From: Micrococcaceae bacterium UBA3381
GTDB taxonomy: Bacteria; Actinomycetota; Actinomycetes; Actinomycetales; Micrococcaceae
DNA: 8,493 nt
Assembly: GCA_002358975.1 (NCBI GenBank)
Contig: DEPX01000212.1
Coordinates: 13,308-21,800 of the forward strand
Reading direction: 5' to 3'
This document shows, in pieces, positions 1 to 4,139 of the stretch. The notes below the pieces were generated by a model, which was not told the origin of the DNA, did no database searches, and saw nothing but the letters and a program-made list of their open reading frames with translations. Each line of letters opens with the position of its first letter. The stretch's first letter is position 1. The translations under genes were made by a program, and so were the position numbers.

Positions 1-2
1 CT

Positions 3-122
3 GCCATAACCAAAAAGCTCGGTAGCAACCACGAAGACTGGGGCGAGAAACACATTCACGAGCATGGAAACCAGATGGCAGAGTTAGTCCGCAAGATTGC
101 CGCTACCCCTGTCAGCGCGTGA
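3..122 (+). CDS. 3' end of an unidentified protein gene (partial)
   Basis: One frame is open from the window edge for 39 codons and ends in TGA at 120-122; the other two plus frames hit stops within the first 25 bases. The visible C-terminus is hydrophilic and probably helical. It has a Trp-Gly-Glu and His-rich stretch (EDWGEKHIHEHGNQ) followed by an amphipathic segment (MAELVRKIAA). I do not recognise the family. The pattern of a final helix running to the C-terminus occurs in flavodoxin-fold and many other enzymes, so it does not identify this one. The start and most of the protein lie to the left of the window. That it is coding is inferred from the open frame and the natural-looking residue composition. 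Confidence 0.55.
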   Translation, partial: AITKKLGSNHEDWGEKHIHEHGNQMAELVRKIAATPVSA

Positions 123-349
123 AGTTTCTAATCCAACATAGCTAATATGGATTCGGTCAGCGCCTGTCGTTGTGTGGGGCAGGCAACTCGGGTTAATGCA
201 CATAGTCATGGATCCATAGGCCATCGGCCAAGCACTCCAGCGCGTAAACATGTGGTCGTGTCGACGGCATCGGCCGGTCCCCGTTACATTAATTCGTAGG
301 GGGCAGGAAATGATAAGCGATGCAGGTTTAGACATCCCGTACGCTTCGG
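123..349. other. gene-free stretch, possibly decayed coding DNA
   Basis: No frame here has both a credible start with a ribosome binding site and a natural-looking product. On the minus strand one frame gives a protein-like run (RPHVYALECLADGLWIHDYV) but then meets three stops within about 20 codons. A different minus frame is open from 419 to 84, but its composition (Cys, His, Thr and Met scattered without pattern) looks like chance. This is either intergenic or an old pseudogene. No RNA gene or repeat was recognised. Confidence 0.35.
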
Positions 350-598
350 TCAGCCCCTCATAGGACACGGCAGCAGCAGACCGATTACTCCGACAATCGT
401 TGCGGTAATGACGAGCCACGCGGCACGATCAGGGTTTGCAAGCTCTTTGATCGCCGTCACTAATCCGACCATCGCCAACATGGCCCAGACCCAGAAAATG
501 AAGTCTCAGTGCTTATTCGGGTTGGTGATATTCAGCGATGCGACGGCGAGCGTGGCGGTTAGGCTGACGATGACGACCGGGAGATTGATGGGGAACGC
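350..598 (-). pseudogene. remnant of a small multi-helix membrane protein
   Basis: Read on the minus strand in one frame, 598 to 353 gives a convincing membrane protein: a hydrophobic helix (PVVIVSLTATLAVASL), a short polar loop (NITNPNKH), then a TGA stop at 508-506. In the same frame follow a second helix (FIFWVWAMLAMVGLVTAI), a polar loop (KELANPDRAAW) and a third helix (LVITATIVGVIGLLL) before the terminal TGA at 352-350. The internal TGA lies where a Trp codon would fit (a single TGG-to-TGA change). Two further in-frame stops (TAA 601-599, TAG 607-605) precede the first helix, although that upstream reading still looks helix-like. No start codon with a ribosome binding site is visible. 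The likeliest reading is a decayed gene; a 43-codon piece beginning at ATG 481 could in principle still be made. The family is not recognised. Confidence 0.45.
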
Positions 599-800
599 TT
601 ATACCTACCAGAAGAACTCGAGGAGCAGGCCACCAAGCAGGGCCCTGCAGCAACACCCACCACAGCGACTGACATCCAGACTGAGATGGGAACCAGCGCT
701 AGGCTTGCTGGCATCATGGTTGGGGCACCACCGTTGTTTTGGGTGGAGCTCGACTGGGGTAGAAAACTATTCACTCCAGTAACTGAAACAACCGTTCAGT

Positions 801-827
801 ACAGTCACTGTCCCACTGTCGTATGCT
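801..827 (+). promoter_or_regulatory. possible promoter/operator region of the crotonase gene
   Basis: A TATGCT at 822-827 is the best -10-like hexamer before the gene, 26 bases from the start codon. An odd-length palindrome ACAGT-C-ACTGT lies at 801-811, where a regulator could contact the -35/spacer region. No good -35 sits at the expected distance: TTCAGT at 795-800 would need a 21-base spacer. Weak evidence. Confidence 0.25.
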
Positions 828-842
828 CAGATCAACATCATC

Positions 843-850
843 AAAGGAGA
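843..850 (+). promoter_or_regulatory. ribosome binding site that fixes the crotonase start
   Basis: AAAGGAGA lies just before ATG 854, with four bases between GGAG and the ATG. It decides between this start and the longer in-frame reading, which stays open without a stop back to 563. Confidence 0.8.
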
Positions 851-853
851 ATC

Positions 854-1675
854 ATGATCGAAACTGCCACGCACGGCACCATCACGCTCACCATTGAGAA
901 CCGGTTAGCTTATGTTCAACTGCAACGCCCCGAGAAACTCAACTCTCTGACTCGAGAAGTCTTCGAGGACCTCGTGGAAATTGGCCAACGACTACGCAAC
1001 GACGAATCGGTGGCTTGCGTTGTGATAACAGGCGCCGGCCAAGCGTTCTGCGCCGGACTTGACCTGAAAGAGTTCCAAACTATTCAGGACGGCGAGGAAA
1101 GCTCTGCTGTAGTGCTGGGCGAGCGTCTGGGCGCAGCGCGCGCTCTTGGACAGCAGTCAGTGCACATTTGGTCGCTGATTGAGGTACCCGTCATTGCAGG
1201 TGTGCAGGGTGTTGCTATGGGTGGCGGGCTACAGCTGGCGATCGGCGCTGACGTGACCATCGTGGCCCCCGATACGAAGATGTCAATGATGGAGATTAAC
1301 TGGGGCATCATTCCTGACCTATGCGGCACCCAGGTGCTCCCTCGGCGCGTGGGCGCGTCGAAAGCGAAACTCCTGACCTTCACCGGCGAGGTGTTTTCGG
1401 GCAGCTATGCAGGCGAAATTGGGGTGGCAGACGAAGTGCACGATCATCCTGTGGAACGTGCATTTGAACTGGGCCAGCAAATCGCGGACAAATCCCGCTC
1501 AGCACTAGTGTGGGCTAAGAAACTCATCGACATGGCCGGGAACGTAGAGCTTTCTGAAGGCTTCGATAGCGAGCAGCAAGCCATCGCGGAATTAGTAGGT
1601 GCCCCCGAGCAGCTCGACGCGGTTAACAAGCAAATGGCATATCTAGCCGAGCGAAAAAATAAAGGCGTCTCGTAA
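854..1675 (+). CDS. crotonase/enoyl-CoA hydratase-isomerase family protein
   Basis: This 273-residue protein has the normal crotonase length. It acts on acyl-CoA thioesters in the cytosol; members are hydratases, isomerases, hydrolases and others. Visible landmarks: the N-terminal strand with RPEKLNSL (25-32); the first oxyanion-hole region, FCAGLDLKEF (65-74); the second oxyanion-hole glycines, AMGGGLQLAIGADV (121-134); and MMEINWGIIPDLCGTQ (145-160). In classical enoyl-CoA hydratase two glutamates 20 residues apart (rat Glu144/Glu164) activate water. Here the first is Gln127 and the second is kept as Glu147. Asp155 lies eight residues after it, as in dienoyl-CoA isomerases (Glu196/Asp204). 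An ordinary hydratase is therefore doubtful; isomerase or another CoA chemistry is possible, and the substrate is unknown. The start is ATG 854 with AAAGGAG upstream. The frame continues open to 563 but has no supported start there. The gene stands alone, convergent with the next one. Confidence 0.9.
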   Translation: MIETATHGTITLTIENRLAYVQLQRPEKLNSLTREVFEDLVEIGQRLRNDESVACVVITGAGQAFCAGLDLKEFQTIQDGEESSAVVLGERLGAARALGQQSVHIWSLIEVPVIAGVQGVAMGGGLQLAIGADVTIVAPDTKMSMMEINWGIIPDLCGTQVLPRRVGASKAKLLTFTGEVFSGSYAGEIGVADEVHDHPVERAFELGQQIADKSRSALVWAKKLIDMAGNVELSEGFDSEQQAIAELVGAPEQLDAVNKQMAYLAERKNKGVS

Positions 1676-1712
1676 TGCCCGGCGTTGGCTCCGCCTAAGT
1701 ACTAGCGGGCAT
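1675..1712 (+). terminator. possible terminator hairpin after the crotonase gene
   Basis: ATGCCCG (1675-1681) pairs with CGGGCAT (1706-1712), with a nested GGCG/CGCC pairing inside. The hairpin starts at the last base of the stop codon. The loop is large and there is no T tract, so this is tentative. Confidence 0.3.
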
Positions 1713-1763
1713 CATAAGCCCAATCCGCTTAGTCAGGGAAGGTCATCTGGGCGCGGGGAACAC

Positions 1764-1792
1764 CCTGAACCGTCTCGGCCCGAGAAGTCAGG
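1764..1792 (-). terminator. possible terminator hairpin after the 166-residue membrane-anchored protein gene
   Basis: Two stacked stems, CCTGA/TCAGG (1764-1768 with 1788-1792) and TCTCG/CGAGA (1773-1777 with 1781-1785), lie eight bases beyond the minus-strand stop codon. AAAAATT at 1793-1799 gives a T run before the hairpin on the minus strand and an A run after it on the plus strand, so it is not a canonical rho-independent terminator. Confidence 0.35.
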
Positions 1793-1800
1793 AAAAATTG

Positions 1801-2301
1801 TTATGAGCTCGCTAAGACGAGACCTGCGTCAGCTGACCACCGCCACGGTTGCCCGATGCCGTCCTTATACGTAATTTCATAGACCAGAAATCTGGTTGAA
1901 TACAAAATTGGGTGTAGGTCGCGGTGGTCGTGAATCGTGGTGGTTCTATCCCATAGCTTTTGTGTTTCTGCTCCATTGAGCGTGACAGCAATAAAGTGGG
2001 TCCCAGGGGGTACAACTTGCAGAGTGATGGAGTCTTTTACCGGAGCTTGCGACTGGTTTTTGGCAACGTAGCAATACCGCACATTGACCGTGCTGAACGT
2101 TGACGAGGACGAGTTTTCAACGATGATCCCCCAAGTGCCATCGTGATATATAGCCCACCAAGCGGTAAGCCCAGAGGCGTTGTGTTTAGCCGTTCGATCC
2201 ACATCCAGTCTGAATTGGTGCCAAGCAAAGTAGGCGGCGGCGCTGGCTGCAACAACTGCCAGAATGCTGCCAATGCCCTGAAGCCACGTAGCGAAAACCA
2301 A
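1801..2301 (-). CDS. membrane-anchored protein of unknown function, 166 residues
   Basis: I do not recognise this family. The protein begins with one strong hydrophobic segment (about 6-27, WLQGIGSILAVVAASAAAYF). A basic/polar boundary follows (WHQFRLDVDRTAKH), suggesting a single N-terminal membrane anchor with the rest as one soluble domain. That domain alternates hydrophobic and polar residues (WGIIVENSSSSTFSTVNVRY, 57-76; ITLQVVPPGTHFIAVTL, 92-108; RFLVYEITYKDGIGQPWRW, 137-155), consistent with a beta-sandwich. The closing D-G-x-G-x-x-W-R-W pattern resembles tails of other small actinobacterial hypothetical proteins (inference). The start is TTG at 2301, with AAAGGA ten bases upstream. 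The frame is open further back to a TAG in the 2370s but contains no ATG or GTG there. It is convergent with the crotonase gene, and its upstream region ends at the IS. Composition and secondary-structure pattern support a real gene; side of exposure and role are unknown. Confidence 0.65.
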   Translation of the reverse strand: MVFATWLQGIGSILAVVAASAAAYFAWHQFRLDVDRTAKHNASGLTAWWAIYHDGTWGIIVENSSSSTFSTVNVRYCYVAKNQSQAPVKDSITLQVVPPGTHFIAVTLNGAETQKLWDRTTTIHDHRDLHPILYSTRFLVYEITYKDGIGQPWRWSADAGLVLASS

Positions 2302-2468
2302 TGGGTCTGCATCCTTTCGGTTTGGTAGGTTGTGCTGCTCATATCGTAGCTTCGGTGACGGTGGAAAACGCTAGGCCTGGTGTGCGGTAGGCCCAGCAGA
2401 GAGCGTGCTCTATACCGGGGTGCCAGAAAATGAGACCACCGGTACGCCTGTACTTAGGACAAAGAAGA
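2302..2468. other. intergenic region upstream of the 166-residue protein gene
   Basis: Leader of the minus-strand gene at 1801-2301, up to the IS flank. It contains the AAAGGA ribosome binding site just before the TTG start. I see no convincing -35/-10 pair on the minus strand; TATAGA-like and TACGAT-like hexamers occur, but without partners at good spacing. Confidence 0.3.
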
Positions 2469-2480
2469 TACGTCGACCCC
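2469..2480 (+). repeat. left copy of the 12-bp IS-flanking direct repeat
   Basis: TACGTCGACCCC occurs here and again, identical, at 3901-3912, bracketing the IS. It is the likely target-site duplication. The outer right repeat may use the first three bases (TAC), in which case the duplication is the 9-bp GTCGACCCC. Confidence 0.75.
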
Positions 2481-2484
2481 CGCG

Positions 2485-2544
2485 GTGCCTCACGTCAAAC
2501 TGAGCGCGAACGGTAAGTGGTGCCTCACGTATCGTGAGCGCGAA
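2485..2544 (+). repeat. left IS end: two tandem terminal-repeat units
   Basis: Outer unit: GTGCCTCAC at 2485-2493 with TGAGCGCGAA at 2501-2510. Inner unit: GTGCCTCAC at 2520-2528 with ATCGTGAGCGCGAA at 2531-2544. The period is 34-35 bases. Such doubled motifs usually represent transposase binding sites (inference). Confidence 0.75.
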
Positions 2545-2550
2545 CATGGG

Positions 2551-3807
2551 TTAGCTGGCCTTGGTTCGAATGCCGGTGGCGCGGCGTTTGGCTTTGGCTT
2601 GTTGTTTGGCTTCGATACTGGCGGTCATGGTAAGGGTTTTGTCCTTGGCCAGGCTGATGAGCCGGTCTTGGTAGGTCAGGATCTGACGTGTTAGCTGGGC
2701 TGGGTTAGTGCTGTGGTAGATCGCTTCGAGTTCGTCAAGCTGGGCCTGAGATAACACCCCGGAATCTTTCAACCGGTGATAGGGGGTCTTTGGCTGGTCA
2801 TAGAGGCGTTTGCGTTTGCCGCTGGCATTTTGGGTCCAGCCGGTGGGTTTCTTGGTGGCAGTGAAATAGTTCAGTTTCAAACACACCACCTGCCAGAGTT
2901 TGGCGAGAATGGCTCGTTCATCTTCGGAATCATACCGGTAGTGAAACCCGTAGCGGCGTACCGCGTGGTTGTTTTTGGATTCCACCGTGGCTTGATCGTT
3001 TTTGCTGTAGGGGCGTGAGCGGGTGAAAAAGATGAGTCGATCTGCGGCCCAGGCCATGACTTCGTGGTTGATAAATTCTGAGCCGTTGTCGCAATCCAGG
3101 CCGGCAATGGCATAAGGGATGGTCGTGGTGGCCTGGTTCAGACCTGCCAGTACATGTGTTCGGGCGTTATTGCGTAAGACCTCAAGGTGGATCCAACCGG
3201 TGTGGACATCAACCAGGGTCAGTGTTCTGGCGAACTCACCACGAGCGGTTGGGCCACAGTGGGCGACCGTGTCGGTTTCGAAAAATCCGGGCTCTGCTTC
3301 GATTGCATCGCCAGCCTTTCGAACGCTGACTGAGTTACGTAACAATGCTGCTGGCTTGGTCGTGGAGAGACCTTTGAGTCGTAATCGGTGACGTTCAGCT
3401 TGCAGATACCGGTCGATGGTGGCAGCACTCATGGCTACTAGCTGGTCTCGTACGGTCTGGTCATAACCAGCGGCGCCGAGAACCAGTTCGTGGTGAGCTT
3501 CTAATTGATCTAACCAATCGGGCATGAGCGCAGCCATATATTTACCCGAGGCCATGCCCATCATCCGCCATACCCGGATCAGCTGCTTTTGAGCATTGCT
3601 TGAGTACTTCGTGGGTTTGTGTTGGCGCCGATCGATCACGACCACATCTTTAGCCCCAATCGTCTCGGAGGTGAGATACCGCCTGGCCGTAGAACGGCCA
3701 GCCCCAGTTGAGGCACAAAACTGATCAAGAATTGCCGTTTTTTCAGCTTTGGTTCCCGCCCGATAATCAGCCCGTAATTGCTTGGTAACTTCAATCCTGG
3801 TGGCCAT
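2551..3807 (-). CDS. IS transposase, DDE integrase-core (IS481/ISNCY-like)
   Basis: This 418-residue transposase cuts and joins the IS ends. An N-terminal helix-turn-helix-like region (about 18-45, AILDQFCASTGAGRSTARRY) should bind the terminal repeats. The RNase H-fold core carries the catalytic triad: Asp179 in FFETDTVAHCG, Asp240 in LDCDNGSEF and Glu276 in ATVESKNN. The last two are separated by 35 residues, the classic DD(35)E spacing. The RPYSKND segment before the Glu and KKPTGW after it match actinobacterial integrase-core transposases of this type. The C-terminus is basic (KQQAKAKRRATGIRTK). I chose ATG 3807 (MATRIEV) because AGGAT lies nine bases before it and relatives start there; an in-frame ATG at 3828 lacks a ribosome binding site. 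All catalytic residues are present and no frameshift is seen, so the enzyme is probably active. Family assignment is from memory of homologous sequences. Confidence 0.92.
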   Translation of the reverse strand: MATRIEVTKQLRADYRAGTKAEKTAILDQFCASTGAGRSTARRYLTSETIGAKDVVVIDRRQHKPTKYSSNAQKQLIRVWRMMGMASGKYMAALMPDWLDQLEAHHELVLGAAGYDQTVRDQLVAMSAATIDRYLQAERHRLRLKGLSTTKPAALLRNSVSVRKAGDAIEAEPGFFETDTVAHCGPTARGEFARTLTLVDVHTGWIHLEVLRNNARTHVLAGLNQATTTIPYAIAGLDCDNGSEFINHEVMAWAADRLIFFTRSRPYSKNDQATVESKNNHAVRRYGFHYRYDSEDERAILAKLWQVVCLKLNYFTATKKPTGWTQNASGKRKRLYDQPKTPYHRLKDSGVLSQAQLDELEAIYHSTNPAQLTRQILTYQDRLISLAKDKTLTMTASIEAKQQAKAKRRATGIRTKAS

Positions 3808-3844
3808 TGAGGTGACATCCTGATTCATACATTTACACTAGAGT

Positions 3845-3903
3845 TTCGCGCTCACGATCTGTGAGGCACGACCTGAGCTACGCGCTCAATATATGTAAGG
3901 TAC
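3845..3903 (-). repeat. right IS end: two inverted terminal-repeat units
   Basis: Inverted copies of the left-end units. The inner one (TTCGCGCTCA at 3845-3854, GTGAGGCAC at 3861-3869) matches the left inner unit in 23 of 25 positions. The outer one (CGCGCTCA 3881-3888, GTAAGGTAC 3895-3903) is diverged. It lies in the transposase leader, so transposase binding could also affect its own transcription (inference). Confidence 0.7.
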
Positions 3904-3912
3904 GTCGACCCC
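3901..3912 (+). repeat. right copy of the 12-bp IS-flanking direct repeat
   Basis: TACGTCGACCCC, identical to 2469-2480. It abuts the TTGACT -35 box that follows at 3913. Confidence 0.75.
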
Positions 3913-3941
3913 TTGACTGTGATTGGTATCACACGCATAAT
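3913..3941 (+). promoter_or_regulatory. strong sigma70-type promoter pointing away from the IS
   Basis: TTGACT (3913-3918), then exactly 17 bases, then CATAAT (3936-3941): five of six matches to consensus in each box with optimal spacing, expected start near 3948. There is no protein gene downstream on the plus strand. The box lies outside the IS and its duplication, so it belongs to the host sequence. The IS has displaced whatever lay upstream of the -35. Confidence 0.65.
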
Positions 3942-3947
3942 GGTATC

Positions 3948-4125
3948 TACGATGGAAACCATCTGGTAGAAGATCACAGGTCGGCAAAACCTGTGGCACT
4001 ATCGAAGACGCAGATGTGTTGTTCCTGTGTGGTTATAAGAGGCAGGATATTCTATGCTCCTGCTGTACCGCTGAGGTTCTGTGGTTGCGGTACCAAGGCC
4101 CGGGGGAAATCTGACCCCGGGCCTT
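3948..4125 (+). ncRNA. candidate structured small RNA
   Basis: This stretch, about 178 bases, has a promoter in front, a stable hairpin at its end and no credible ORF; the only early ATG (3952) gives five codons. It is rich in local pairings: GATGG/CCATC with an AAA loop (3951-3963); CACAGGT/ACCTGTG with a 7-base loop (3975-3995); TCCTG/CAGGA (4023-4027 with 4043-4047) competing with GCAGGA/TCCTGC (4042-4047 with 4058-4063); GTACCGC/GCGGTAC (4065-4071 with 4087-4093); and the final 11-bp stem (4095-4125). It matches no RNA family I know: it lacks the signatures of tmRNA, SRP RNA, RNase P and tRNA, and it is not C-loop-rich like 6C RNA. Transcription is inferred, not shown. It converges with the 3' end of the ATPase gene. 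Confidence 0.45.
4095..4125. terminator. GC-rich hairpin between convergent transcripts
   Basis: AAGGCCCGGGG (4095-4105) pairs perfectly with CCCCGGGCCTT (4115-4125) across a 9-base loop. It lies 14 bases past the minus-strand ATPase stop codon and at the end of the plus-strand RNA candidate, so it can serve both directions. No long T tract follows on either strand, as is common in high-GC bacteria. Confidence 0.7.
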
Positions 4126-4139
4126 GCTCACGCCATAAT

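Larger units (their letters stand above)
2481..3900 (-). mobile_element. complete insertion sequence with DDE (rve-type) transposase
   Basis: About 1.42 kb, with one transposase gene filling it, matched repeats near both ends and an identical 12-bp direct repeat outside. The ends are built of two related units in tandem. On the left, GTGCCTCAC is followed by TGAGCGCGAA at 2485-2510, and again at 2520-2544. On the right, the inverted counterparts lie at 3845-3869 (inner, very close match) and 3881-3903 (outer, diverged: GTAAGGTAC and CGCGCTCA). The perfect flanking repeat and the unbroken transposase point to a fairly recent insertion. It sits in an intergenic site between the gene ending at 1801 and the ATPase gene, just before a strong promoter. 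The exact right end (3900 or 3903) is uncertain. Confidence 0.85.

Noticed and set aside
84..419. Minus-strand 111-codon frame
   Set aside because: Residue composition is patternless and Cys/His/Met-rich, it overlaps the end of the partial gene on the other strand, and no ribosome binding site is evident.
408..782. Plus-strand 124-codon frame
   Set aside because: It is antisense to a better membrane-protein reading, and its Ser/Arg/Gln-rich product has no domain-like pattern.
686..853. Longer start for the crotonase at ATG 686
   Set aside because: There is no ribosome binding site at 686, the extra 56 residues do not resemble a crotonase N-terminus, and AAAGGAG precedes ATG 854, where family members begin.
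2037..2342. Minus-strand frame with ATG 2342 overlapping the 166-residue gene
   Set aside because: It is the out-of-phase shadow of the membrane-anchored protein; its product loses the helix and the regular strand pattern.
2485..2544. Two short repeats as a CRISPR-like array
   Set aside because: There are only two units, they are mirrored at the opposite end of the IS, and they are best explained as transposase binding sites.
3808..3828. Transposase start at ATG 3828
   Set aside because: Nothing like a ribosome binding site lies before it, while AGGAT precedes ATG 3807 and relatives begin with the MATR-type sequence.
3942..4125. tRNA, tmRNA, SRP RNA or a known riboswitch in the structured region
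   Set aside because: No cloverleaf with CCA end, no tag-peptide frame, no conserved SRP tetraloop motif, and no plus-strand gene downstream for a riboswitch to control.
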